From 43-108 sp001915545 (GTDB lineage: Bacteria > Bacteroidota > Bacteroidia > Bacteroidales > Bacteroidaceae): a stretch of DNA of 41,064 nt. Of this stretch, positions 17,334 through 25,353 are shown in pieces. The first letter of the stretch is position 1. Each line of letters starts with the position of its first letter. A model generated the notes under the pieces. That model was not told the DNA's origin and searched no databases. It was given only the letters and a program-made list of their open reading frames with translations. The stretch covers positions 1 to 41,064 of the forward strand of contig CABUGV010000033.1 in the NCBI GenBank assembly GCA_902491215.1, read 5' to 3'. The position numbers were made by a program, and so were the translations under genes.

Positions 17334-18156
17334 CCTTGTATTCTCCTAATATTTTGAATTGCTTGGTAAGAGGGCGAACAGCGTCTATAGATTGTCTGTA
17401 GCGCATGTAGTCGCTGTAGCTCAGGTCTACGTAGAACATATATTTCCATTCACGTCCGATGATCGGCAACGACTGTATTTTTGTAAGGTTGATTCTGTAG
17501 AAAGAAAATATTGACAACACCTGTGAAAGGCTTCCTTCGTTGTGTGGCAGTGTAAACACGATGCTCGACTTGTTCGACTGGGTAGGATTGCACAGCTCGT
17601 CAGCCTGCCAAGGGTCGCACATTACCAGAAAACGTGTGAAGTTGTGCTTGTTTGTTTCTATTCCTTCTTCAAGAATCTTCATTCCGTATATAGGTGCTGC
17701 AAACTTTGAGCAGATTGCCGCATGTCCTCTCATTTTCAATCGGCTTATCATCTCTGCACTTCCAGCAGTGTCTTCAGCTTCTACTACTTTCATGGATGGA
17801 TGTGCAGTCAACCAGCGTCTGCATTGTGCAAGGGCAACAGGATGGCTGTTTACCTCCTTTATGTCTTCCCAGTTGTCTTCCGGCAGACACATGATGCTGT
17901 GTGATATTCTCAGTTTCAGTTCGCCAACAATGCTGAGTCCGCTTTCTCGTAGAAGCTCATAGTTGTGCAGAAGGCTTCCGGCAATTGTGTTTTCTATGGC
18001 CATCATACCTATTACTTTGGTATCTCTTGCCATCTGCTCGAACAATTCTTCAAATGTTGCACAGCATATCAGTTCTATTTCTTCGTCTTCGAAATATCGA
18101 TGAGCCGCCATGTCGTGGTACGAACCTTCAACTCCCTGTATTGCAATTCTCTTCAT
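17314..18156 (-). CDS. pheA: Prephenate dehydratase
   Basis: A 280-aa enzyme converting prephenate to phenylpyruvate. The catalytic part (1-about 190) has AIQGVEGSYHDMAA, MAIENTIAGSLLHNYELL (52-69) and the TRF motif (174-176). An ACT domain follows (about 197-275). The usual ESRP phenylalanine-binding motif reads QSLP (228-231), and the GALV region reads GSLS, so feedback inhibition may be altered; similar changes may be normal in this phylum. No chorismate mutase domain is attached, since that is fused to DAHPS here. First structural gene after the Phe/Tyr attenuator, whose T-tract ends about 50 bases upstream. Confidence 0.95.
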   Translation of the reverse strand: MKRIAIQGVEGSYHDMAAHRYFEDEEIELICCATFEELFEQMARDTKVIGMMAIENTIAGSLLHNYELLRESGLSIVGELKLRISHSIMCLPEDNWEDIKEVNSHPVALAQCRRWLTAHPSMKVVEAEDTAGSAEMISRLKMRGHAAICSKFAAPIYGMKILEEGIETNKHNFTRFLVMCDPWQADELCNPTQSNKSSIVFTLPHNEGSLSQVLSIFSFYRINLTKIQSLPIIGREWKYMFYVDLSYSDYMRYRQSIDAVRPLTKQFKILGEYKDGKSTL

Positions 18157-18208
18157 ATCTTTTTTATTTCTTTTTGTCTATGTTTATTTGTTTGTGTCTT
18201 TTGAATAA

Positions 18209-18314
18209 CAAAAAATCCCGCTCCTTGTTGGGAAGCGGGATTCAAGTATTCATAATCTCTAGTATATCCTTGTTGGTTGTGCGTCTTTATTTTAGAGCAA
18301 TACCTTCCCGCTTC
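18209..18314 (-). promoter_or_regulatory. Transcription attenuator of the phe/tyr-cobalamin operon
   Basis: On the minus strand a terminator hairpin (ATCCCGCT / AGCGGGAT arms, 18241-18215) is followed by TTTTTT (18214-18209). An upstream segment GAAGCGGGA (within 18303-18314) is perfectly complementary over 9 bases to the terminator's 5' arm TCCCGCTTC. A ribosome stalled on the aromatic codons of the leader would leave this segment free to form the antiterminator; a ribosome reaching the leader stop would cover it and let the terminator form. A pause-type stem AGCAAT/ATTGCT encloses the same segment. Confidence 0.9.
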
Positions 18315-18373
18315 ACTTCATTGCTAAAGTAAAAGTAAAAAAAGTAATAAAATGCTCCAAAAACTGACTTCAT
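18287..18373 (-). CDS. pheL: Phe/Tyr-rich attenuation leader peptide (pheL-like)
   Basis: A 28-codon frame, ATG at 18373 and TAA at 18287-18289, too short for routine gene finders. The peptide begins MKSV and continues FGAFYYFFYFYF (5-16): ten of twelve codons are Phe or Tyr. This is the expected design of a leader sensing charged tRNA-Phe and tRNA-Tyr, like E. coli pheL but with both amino acids. Codons 19-23 overlap the antiterminator arm. It lies 27 bases after a good promoter box and upstream of a terminator and pheA. The symbol is by analogy. Confidence 0.9.
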   Translation of the reverse strand: MKSVFGAFYYFFYFYFSNEVKREGIALK

Positions 18374-18399
18374 ACGATTGTTCTTTTAGTTTGTTGGTG

Positions 18400-18429
18400 C
18401 AAATGTAACCAATTCCGATTAAAATGCAA
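18400..18429 (-). promoter_or_regulatory. Promoter of the phe/tyr-cobalamin operon
   Basis: Minus strand: TTG (18429-18427), a 19-base spacer, then TACATTTG (18407-18400), a perfect TAnnTTTG. Transcription would start near 18393, about 20 bases before the leader peptide ATG. Confidence 0.8.
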
Positions 18430-18689
18430 TGATTTGATTGATTTTTTTATCGTTTGCTTACTTTTTTATGTTTTAATCCAGTTCTTGTGGATTTTAGATT
18501 GGCATGTTATATATATATGTGTGTAGATTGTTGTCGATAGTGATGTTTCTACACCATGTCTTCTCCTGTACGTATTACAGGTACGCGTACTGTTTTGTGA
18601 AATGGTATAAAGCATGAAATTACGGCAATAGCCAGTGTAATTACGAACAGCCATCCCAATATATGTTTAAGTGCAAGCAATGTGCTTTG

Positions 18690-20156
18690 CTACTGCAGTA
18701 TATTATATAATGTATTGGTCGCCAGTTTCTCGGCTGTGTCCATGTCGTGCCCCTGTTGCAGATTCGAAGCCAGTGCCGAAGTATATCTGGATGCTGGCAA
18801 TGGGTCCGCCAATGTTATGTTTTCTGATATTTTCACGAAATATTTCTGCTGGAGTCTGTATAGTGCGTTGCTGTAGAATGCGGATGCGGTTACAGGTGTC
18901 AGCACTGAACGGAATGTTATCAGGAAAAATGCGTTTGAAAGCAGATATTTGGGTGGAAGGTCCTCTACCGCAAAAAGTGCAAACGCAATTATAAGTGTCA
19001 GCATGCCGAGTCCTCTCAGGATTGTCGGCAGAAAAAGCATTTCGTATGTGCTGTCGGGAGAAATTGTGAAATATAGAGTACCGAAGAATATGGCGAAACA
19101 TGCCATGCCGGCTCCGATGAGGCGACGGAAACGCCAGCGTTGCCATCTGAACCACCAGAAACAGATGAATGCTCCTGCTATGTAACCCGGGAACAGCCAT
19201 GCGTACAGGGTATATGTGCGTGTGCTGTCTACATGAAGTATTGTTGTCATGTAGCTTGTCAGCAAGCTTGTAGACGTACTGAAAAACATTACAAGCATCA
19301 TGTAGAAATATCCCACAATTGCTTTCCATTGAAAGAGTGGCTTGAGGCTGACGTACGGCTTGGGCGAATTCAGCTGTTCCCATAGAAACAGCGCTATAAG
19401 CAGTGGAGCCACCACTATGTATATGCAGATGCGAGGCGAAGCCATCCAGTCGAGCACCTTTCCATAAGTGATGACATAAATAAGCATCAGAAGTCCTGTT
19501 GAGATGATGAGCATCTCGCGAAGGTGCAGTTCCTTGACTGCTACGCTGTGTGAAGGCCTGTAGTGGCGCAGAAGTATGATGACTGCAAGTATTGCTACGA
19601 TGAGGAGTATCATCATGAAGTAGTACATGTATTTCCAATCATAGCGATATGCAAGAAGTGCTGTGACGACCATCGACAACTGTCCGCATCCGAATACAAG
19701 CGGGTAGAAATAGGCATAGAATTCGCTTCGTATGTCTTTCGGGCTGAATATGAATTTTATGCGTCTGATAACCCACAGCATCAGGAATCCTTTCAGGAAA
19801 CCAATCACGAAACTGAAGGCTATGAGCAGTTCCATGCCGGATTGTCTGGCACATACGGCACTCAGAATGAATTGCAGTGTGAGGTCGGTCAGAAGAAGCG
19901 TCTTGCTTGAAAGGGCATTGAGAATCTTCGGCACAATGGGGTAGGCCACGGCCATCCCCGCAGAAGCTGCATAGTAGCCTATGGTTATGTCTTCAGTATA
20001 TACTCCCAACGTGTTCGACACCTCTACCATACTGCCGGTGTATGTTCCGTTAAGCATGGATATGGGCAGTATGATAAGGAAGAGCAGTGCCACGGCCGCG
20101 ATATCCGGAACCCAGCTCCGCACCGGAATGTCTAGTTCTTTTGCTGTTTTCATCAT
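18690..20156 (-). CDS. MFS drug efflux transporter (DHA2/EmrB-like), C-terminus cut by in-frame TAG
   Basis: A 488-aa polytopic membrane protein of the DHA2 major facilitator type. Its partners are the adjacent HlyD/EmrA-like adaptor and TolC-like channel, so it should be the inner-membrane pump of a tripartite efflux system. The frame ends at TAG (18690-18692), but the same frame continues for 46 codons to a second TAG (18549-18551). That extension contains a typical final transmembrane helix (LGWLFVITLAIAVISCF) and a basic tail, so the natural protein was probably 535 aa. The codon context is CAG-TAG-CAA, so Gln to stop by one transition is plausible. It overlaps hlyD by 4 bases. Confidence 0.85.
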   Translation of the reverse strand: MMKTAKELDIPVRSWVPDIAAVALLFLIILPISMLNGTYTGSMVEVSNTLGVYTEDITIGYYAASAGMAVAYPIVPKILNALSSKTLLLTDLTLQFILSAVCARQSGMELLIAFSFVIGFLKGFLMLWVIRRIKFIFSPKDIRSEFYAYFYPLVFGCGQLSMVVTALLAYRYDWKYMYYFMMILLIVAILAVIILLRHYRPSHSVAVKELHLREMLIISTGLLMLIYVITYGKVLDWMASPRICIYIVVAPLLIALFLWEQLNSPKPYVSLKPLFQWKAIVGYFYMMLVMFFSTSTSLLTSYMTTILHVDSTRTYTLYAWLFPGYIAGAFICFWWFRWQRWRFRRLIGAGMACFAIFFGTLYFTISPDSTYEMLFLPTILRGLGMLTLIIAFALFAVEDLPPKYLLSNAFFLITFRSVLTPVTASAFYSNALYRLQQKYFVKISENITLADPLPASRYTSALASNLQQGHDMDTAEKLATNTLYNILQ

Positions 20157-21220
20157 TTGCGCAGTGCTTCAGTTTCTACCATCATGCCGGCACGCAGCTG
20201 TCCCATGTCTTCAGGACTCACACCGTCGAGGTCTATTCTTACAGGTATGCGCTGCTGGACCTTGACGAAGTTTCCTGCAGAATTGTCGGTCGGAACAAGT
20301 GAATATTTCGAACCGGTCGCTTCAGATATGGCGCTGACGTGGCCTTGCAGAATCTTTCCCGGCAATCCGTCCACTTTTATTCTTACCGGTTGGCCTATAT
20401 ATATGTTTGCAATCTGTGTCTCGCGGTAATTGGCTGTAATCCATTTGTCTGAACGGCGCACGATGTATGAAAGCGTTTGTCCGGCCGACACGTATTGTCC
20501 GGGTTCGAGAGTACGTCGTCCCATATATCCATCGTATGGAGCTGTTACTACCGTGTACGACAGATTCAGATTTGCCAGATCTAGTGCCGCTTCTGCCTTC
20601 AGGATGGCAGATTCGGCATTTGTCTGCTTTTTTGTTGCCTCGTTGTATTGCGAACCGGCGGCATCCTTTTGTCTGACCAGTGCATCGCGTCTTGCACGTG
20701 CTGCTTCATAGTTGGCCTTTGCCTGTTCGTACTGCTGTTCTGGTATGGACTCCTCCTTGAGCAGACGTTCGTATCTTCTGAAGTCCTGTTCGGCCTGCCA
20801 GAGTTTGGCTTCGGCCTCTGCAATGTTGGCCTCTTCCTCAGCTATTTTCATCTGCGATGTATGTATGCCCGAAGTCAGCACCTCCCTCGAACCGCGTGCA
20901 TCAAGAAGAGCCGCCATGGCTTCTTTCTGACGTATCAGATATTCGCGATTGTCAAGGATGATGAGCGTGTCGCCTTTTCTTACAAACTGATGCTCCTTGA
21001 ACCGCACGTCCTGTATATATCCTGCAACACGTATGTTGACAGGTGCAATATATTGGTCTACGAAGGCATCGTTTGTAATTTCATAGCTGATGTATCGCCA
21101 GAAATGGTTTACTGTCCATGTTAAACCTGAACATGCGATTATGAGGCACACGGTTGTAATTATGATGTTTCTGCGTTTCCTTCTCTTAAGCTGCTTGTAT
21201 TTCAGATATAGTGACGGCAT
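20153..21220 (-). CDS. HlyD/EmrA-type membrane fusion protein
   Basis: A 355-aa periplasmic adaptor. One transmembrane helix near the N-terminus (about 17-40), then a beta-barrel/lipoyl half (NIRVAGYIQDVRFKEHQFV, 67-85), a long alpha-helical hairpin rich in Ala, Glu and Arg (about 95-215), and the second half with VVTAPYDGYMGRRTLEPGQY. It should bridge the MFS pump and the TolC-like channel. Its stop overlaps the MFS start (20153-20156), and 66 bases separate it from tolC upstream. Confidence 0.93.
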   Translation of the reverse strand: MPSLYLKYKQLKRRKRRNIIITTVCLIIACSGLTWTVNHFWRYISYEITNDAFVDQYIAPVNIRVAGYIQDVRFKEHQFVRKGDTLIILDNREYLIRQKEAMAALLDARGSREVLTSGIHTSQMKIAEEEANIAEAEAKLWQAEQDFRRYERLLKEESIPEQQYEQAKANYEAARARRDALVRQKDAAGSQYNEATKKQTNAESAILKAEAALDLANLNLSYTVVTAPYDGYMGRRTLEPGQYVSAGQTLSYIVRRSDKWITANYRETQIANIYIGQPVRIKVDGLPGKILQGHVSAISEATGSKYSLVPTDNSAGNFVKVQQRIPVRIDLDGVSPEDMGQLRAGMMVETEALRK

Positions 21221-21286
21221 GTTTGGTGTATATATATGTGTGTGCGTTCCTGTTTTCTATCTAGTTTATTCTTTGTTCGGCTCTGT

Positions 21287-22615
21287 TTACAAGTTGCCGA
21301 CAGCTCTCTGCAGACGGTAGTATGTATATATTGCATCGGTTCTCGCCTGAGTGAGTTTAAGCTGCGCATTGAGCCTGAGATTGTCGGCATCCAGCAAGTC
21401 TGTCAATATGGCCATCTGATTTAGATACCTGTTGTGCATGATGCGGTAATTCTCTTCGGCTTGTTTCACTGTCAGCTTGAGCGCTTCAGTACGCTTCAGA
21501 GCCTCGCTGTGTTTCAGCATAGCTTCTTTCACGTCGGTGCGTATGTTCTGGCGCTTCTGCTCTTCGGCGTTGACCATGAGATTCAGGTTGTGTCTGGCTT
21601 CATTTATGCGGTGCCGTGACTTGTAGATGGACGACAGTGGATATGTGATTGACAGTGCTATGTTCCAGCTGTTGTTGTACATGTCTGCCATTGTACGTGT
21701 GATAGGTCGTGCCAGTGCGTTCGAAGCCGTAAGTGACATTTTTGGCAGCATTTCTGCTTTGGCCAATCTGATTTCGTTGTCGGCCAGTTCTGTTTGTTTT
21801 TGCAGGAGAAGCATTGACGGGTCTGAAGTATAGGCCATGCTTACGTATTCGTCGTATGTGCTGACACTGCATGTCTGGTCGAGCAGTGAGGAGTCAGGCA
21901 ATATGATGAGATTTTCCTCCATGCCCAAAAGAACGTCAAGGCGCTGTGAAGCTATGCGTATATCGTTGCATGTTTCTTCAAGGACAAGCCTGTTGTCTGT
22001 GAGCTGCATTTCGCTCCTGAGCACATCGTTGTTGGTGATTAGGCCTTCCTTTTTCATGTGCCGTATGTCGGTCAGGCGTCTTTCAGATTCCTCTATGTTG
22101 CGTGTCAGCACACGTCTCTGGCTGTAAAGCGTGAACAGGCTCAGATAGCTGTTCAGAAGTGCCAGTTTTATATCAGCACGGTCGGAAGCTGTCTGCAGTA
22201 CTGCAATGTCTTTTTCCATATCGGCTTGCTTTATGGAATATCTGATGCGTCCGCCTTCGTAGATAGGTTGGGTTACACCTACGGCATAGTTCTGCTGCCA
22301 GTCGGGAGTCTCCGGATAGGTTGGCGAGGACAGTCCCTTTTGAAACACGACAGGTTGCCCCAGTATTCCGCCCTTAAGACCGATGCTTATGTCCGGCAGA
22401 CGTGATGTGCGAGCTGTGCGTCGTCGTTCTTCCGCCATCTGTTCTTTTAACCTGTCGGCGGCGAGGTGCAGGTTCTGCGACGTTCCGCGGTCGAACAACT
22501 GTTCAACTGTTAGAAACACTGTGTCGCATTTCTCAACCTGTGCACATACGTTTGCCGTAGGGTACGATAGAAGCAGAGGCAGGATTAGTGCCGATTCAAT
22601 ATTCTTCAAGTGCAT
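21287..22615 (-). CDS. TolC-family outer membrane efflux protein
   Basis: A 442-aa outer membrane channel with a signal peptide (about 1-26, ending CAQ). Two related halves of long amphipathic helices are visible (about 45-230 and 245-440), as in TolC/OprM proteins. It completes the tripartite pump with the HlyD and MFS proteins downstream. Its start overlaps the marR end by 20 bases, so expression is tied to the regulator. Confidence 0.92.
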   Translation of the reverse strand: MHLKNIESALILPLLLSYPTANVCAQVEKCDTVFLTVEQLFDRGTSQNLHLAADRLKEQMAEERRRTARTSRLPDISIGLKGGILGQPVVFQKGLSSPTYPETPDWQQNYAVGVTQPIYEGGRIRYSIKQADMEKDIAVLQTASDRADIKLALLNSYLSLFTLYSQRRVLTRNIEESERRLTDIRHMKKEGLITNNDVLRSEMQLTDNRLVLEETCNDIRIASQRLDVLLGMEENLIILPDSSLLDQTCSVSTYDEYVSMAYTSDPSMLLLQKQTELADNEIRLAKAEMLPKMSLTASNALARPITRTMADMYNNSWNIALSITYPLSSIYKSRHRINEARHNLNLMVNAEEQKRQNIRTDVKEAMLKHSEALKRTEALKLTVKQAEENYRIMHNRYLNQMAILTDLLDADNLRLNAQLKLTQARTDAIYTYYRLQRAVGNL

Positions 22616-23042
22616 GCTGAAGCTCTATTAGTAGATTTTCAATCTGTCTTAATTTTTCATTGCCTATACGCATTTCAAGTTCATGATAGTAGTCGGCCAA
22701 GAGCGGAGCAATCCACTCGTGGAATTTTTCGCCTTCCTCCGTGAGGTATACAAGCTTGTTGCGTCGGTCGGTAGGATCTTCCTTGCGGCATACATATCCC
22801 TTTCGTTCAAGGTTGGACATCAGGTTTGTCAGGCATGCCTTGTCCTTGGCTGTACGTTCGGCAAGAACCTGCTGGCTGATGCCTTGTTCTGTCCATAGAC
22901 AGCTCATGATCTGGAGCATTTCGAATGTTATCCCTGCTTTTGTGTTGCGTATGAAGCGCAGCATTGCTTGGCGCGAGGCCATACGTGTGCGTATCAGTTG
23001 GTGTATACATGTCCGCGATGGCGGATTTTCGTTTATTTCCAT
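22596..23042 (-). CDS. MarR-family transcriptional regulator
   Basis: A 148-aa winged-helix repressor. I place the start at 23042 (MEINENPP) rather than at the upstream ATG (23108), because the -7 box lies at 23085-23078 and the upstream ATG would not be transcribed. The helix-turn-helix is about 56-80 and the wing has DPTDRRNKLVYLTEEG. It is first in the marR-tolC-hlyD-MFS operon and probably represses it; the palindrome at 23104-23117 over the -33 element is the likely operator. Ligand unknown. Confidence 0.9.
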   Translation of the reverse strand: MEINENPPSRTCIHQLIRTRMASRQAMLRFIRNTKAGITFEMLQIMSCLWTEQGISQQVLAERTAKDKACLTNLMSNLERKGYVCRKEDPTDRRNKLVYLTEEGEKFHEWIAPLLADYYHELEMRIGNEKLRQIENLLIELQHALEEY

Positions 23043-23077
23043 TTGCTTTAATAATGCAGTTTCATGTTTTGGGGGTG

Positions 23078-23117
23078 CAAAGTTAGTGCTTTGCTGTAAA
23101 ATGGTCAAATGTTTGAC
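23078..23117 (-). promoter_or_regulatory. Efflux operon promoter with overlapping MarR operator
   Basis: Minus strand: TTTG (23109-23106), 20-base spacer, TAACTTTG (23085-23078). A perfect 14-bp palindrome GTCAAATGTTTGAC (23104-23117) covers the -33 element, the right place and symmetry for repression by the MarR protein encoded next. Confidence 0.75.
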
Positions 23118-23238
23118 TAATTATATGCATAACCTGCATCGGTATTATTTTCCTGTTTTGACTTAGAATACATAATAACACGACCGGTTGCTTCAGAAGA
23201 GGATATTTGTTCAAATAGATGCAAAGCCTGATAATTCT

Positions 23239-23327
23239 GAGGGCTCGCAATATGAATTGCGTGCGCTCGTAATTAATCTTGTGAGCCCTCGCAATCTGCA
23301 AATCTCTTTACTGAACGCTCGAGATTT
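23239..23327. repeat. Diverged palindromic repeat with GCGCTCG motifs
   Basis: GAGGGCTCGCAA (23239-23250) pairs with TTGTGAGCCCTC (23279-23290), with one mismatch. AAATCTC (23300-23306) pairs with GAGATTT (23321-23327). GTGCGCTCG and ACGCTCGAG lie between. It resembles the block at 2608-2693. The rest of 23118-23440 holds only the promoter of the next gene. Confidence 0.5.
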
Positions 23328-23405
23328 GTACGCCTAACGCGCAAGCTGTCGATAATGTGCTATTTTTTGACGATATTATACAATTTCATTCTTTGGTGAA
23401 AGAGA

Positions 23406-23413
23406 TATTTTTG
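23406..23413 (+). promoter_or_regulatory. Candidate -7 box (TATTTTTG) for the GH29 lipoprotein gene
   Basis: TATTTTTG fits TAnnTTTG, 27 bases before the ATG at 23441. The -33 position has TTT rather than TTG. Confidence 0.5.
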
Positions 23414-23440
23414 TATTCGTAAAAACACAAACCTACATTT

Positions 23441-25210
23441 ATGAATAGAATGAAACTTTTTTCAGGCTCTTTACTGTTTACAATGATCATTGCCGGATGC
23501 GGCAGTGTGAAAGACAGTGCTTCTGGATTGAACTACCAGCTTGAGCCTATACCTGATACAGGTGAAGTATTGGCAGAAGGCAGTGTGCCTATGGGCGACT
23601 CAAAGGAATTTGAAGAGGTGAAGCTCGATCTTGATATATGTCCGGGACCTTTCAAACCTACATGGGAATCCATAGAACAGAATTATCCCGGTACACCTGA
23701 ATGGCTCAATGATGCTAAATTCGGAATTTGGGTGCATTTCGGTCCTCAGTCGGCAGGCGAGAGCGGCGACTGGTATGCGCGCAAGATGTATGTGCAGGGT
23801 ACGCCGGCATACGAAAATCACCTGAAGAACTATGGACATCCATCAAAGGTAGGTTACAAGGAGGTTCTGAAGTCATGGAATCCTTCGAAGTACGATCCTA
23901 AAGCTCTTGTGGAACTCTACAAGGATGCAGGTGCACGCTTCTTGATTATTCAGGCTGTTCATCATGACCAGTTTGACATGTGGAATTCCAAATACCAGCC
24001 TTGGAACTCTGTCAACATCGGCCCAAAGAGAGATTTCATAAAGGAATGGGAAAAGGCTGCGCGCAAGGCCGGAGTACGTTTCGGATTGACATTCCATCAC
24101 GAATATTCATGGTGGTGGTGGCAGACAGCATTCCAGAGCGACAAGGAAGGAGAGCTTAAAGGCGTTCCTTACGATGGAAATCTCACCCTTAAGGACGGTG
24201 AAGGAACATGGTGGGAAGGACTTGATCCGCGATATCTCTATGGTGTAAACCTTCGCGAATATGAAACTGTGGCCGATGCGGCCAACTCAAGATGGTCGCC
24301 TCCAAAGGCAGGAATCTTCAGCCGTCATCTGAAATTTGCCGAATGGTATTCAAAATGGTGGGCGCTCCGCATGATGGATGCTGTGGACAAATATAATCCT
24401 GACTTTATTTATACTGACGGTACTGACCAGCAGCCGTTCAGCGGAAGCGGTACAGGTACCGGATATAAGTGTGATGCCATGCAGCGTGTGATGGCCGATT
24501 TCTACAACAAGACTTTGAGTCGCAGAGGCAAGGTCGATGTGTTCAGCATTGTGAAGTTCAGAAAGAAAACCAATGGAACTGTCAATACATGCGAGACAAG
24601 CATACCGGGAGGCATCAAGAACGACCAGGCATGGATTGCCGAAACACCTGTAGGCGACTGGTTCTATGCTTCAAATTTCACATACAGCTCGAGCGCAGTA
24701 GTTCGCTACATGCTTGAAGAGGTTGCACGCAACGGCGCATTCGGTCTTTGCATTTCGCTTCGTCCTGACGGTTCGCTCGACGAGGAATGTGTGAAGATGC
24801 TCAAGGAAGTGGGCGAGTGGATGAAGATAAATGGTGATGGTATATACGGAAGTACTGCATGGAAGGTTCTTGGCGAAGGCAAGGACGGAAAGCTCAACGT
24901 AATGCCTGGAGGACGTATTGACAAATGGCAGGCCGACCATAAATATTACAACACCGATTTCCGTTTCACAGTCGGCAAGGATGGTTCGCTTTATGTTTGG
25001 TGTATGACTGTTCCTTCTGACGGCGATGAGCTGAATGTCACTTCTTTGGGCAAAAACAGCAAGTTGCTTGACAAGGAAATAAAGTCGGTTGAGCTTCTTG
25101 GCAGCAAAGGCAAGCTGGAATGGGAACAGGGAGAAGACGGATTGAAGATTGTTTATCCGGGTTCTGACAAGATTCATTCAGTTGCTGGATTCAAGGTTGA
25201 GTTTAAATGA
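23441..25210 (+). CDS. GH29 alpha-L-fucosidase, lipoprotein
   Basis: A 589-aa protein with a lipoprotein signal (LFTMIIAGC, lipid-bearing Cys20), so membrane anchored. GH29 motifs: TPEWLNDAKFGIWVHFGPQ (85-103), GDWYARKMYVQG (109-120), VHHDQFDMWNSKY (173-185). The predicted nucleophile is Asp326 in FIYTDGTDQQ. A C-terminal beta domain follows. It is a paralogue of the soluble GH29 at 5127, with the same repeated KGVPYDG/DGEGTWWEGLDP insertion region, but a longer N-terminus. It stands alone between the efflux promoter and a bidirectional terminator. Substrate linkage is unknown. Confidence 0.9.
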   Translation: MNRMKLFSGSLLFTMIIAGCGSVKDSASGLNYQLEPIPDTGEVLAEGSVPMGDSKEFEEVKLDLDICPGPFKPTWESIEQNYPGTPEWLNDAKFGIWVHFGPQSAGESGDWYARKMYVQGTPAYENHLKNYGHPSKVGYKEVLKSWNPSKYDPKALVELYKDAGARFLIIQAVHHDQFDMWNSKYQPWNSVNIGPKRDFIKEWEKAARKAGVRFGLTFHHEYSWWWWQTAFQSDKEGELKGVPYDGNLTLKDGEGTWWEGLDPRYLYGVNLREYETVADAANSRWSPPKAGIFSRHLKFAEWYSKWWALRMMDAVDKYNPDFIYTDGTDQQPFSGSGTGTGYKCDAMQRVMADFYNKTLSRRGKVDVFSIVKFRKKTNGTVNTCETSIPGGIKNDQAWIAETPVGDWFYASNFTYSSSAVVRYMLEEVARNGAFGLCISLRPDGSLDEECVKMLKEVGEWMKINGDGIYGSTAWKVLGEGKDGKLNVMPGGRIDKWQADHKYYNTDFRFTVGKDGSLYVWCMTVPSDGDELNVTSLGKNSKLLDKEIKSVELLGSKGKLEWEQGEDGLKIVYPGSDKIHSVAGFKVEFK

Positions 25211-25266
25211 TTTTTGTACGGCATGCTGAGGCCCTGCGTCGGCTGCATGTTTGATTGAAATAAATA

Positions 25267-25307
25267 AAAAACGTCAGATGCCTGATATTGAGGCGTCTGA
25301 CGTTTTT
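25267..25307. terminator. Bidirectional terminator between GH29 and the TonB receptor
   Basis: A 17-bp stem with one G-U-type mismatch (25267-25283 with 25291-25307, 7-base loop). It is A-rich on the left and T-rich on the right, so it works for both convergent genes. Confidence 0.88.
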
Positions 25308-25353
25308 GATGTACAGGTAATTATTAGGTGTGAATTTCTTTATGTGGCTTCTA

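Noticed and set aside
13640..18400. Cobalamin riboswitch upstream of cobU or at the operon start
   Set aside because: No B12-box-like GCCACTG or its complement in the intergenic parts; the only hits lie inside cobT and aroF coding sequence.
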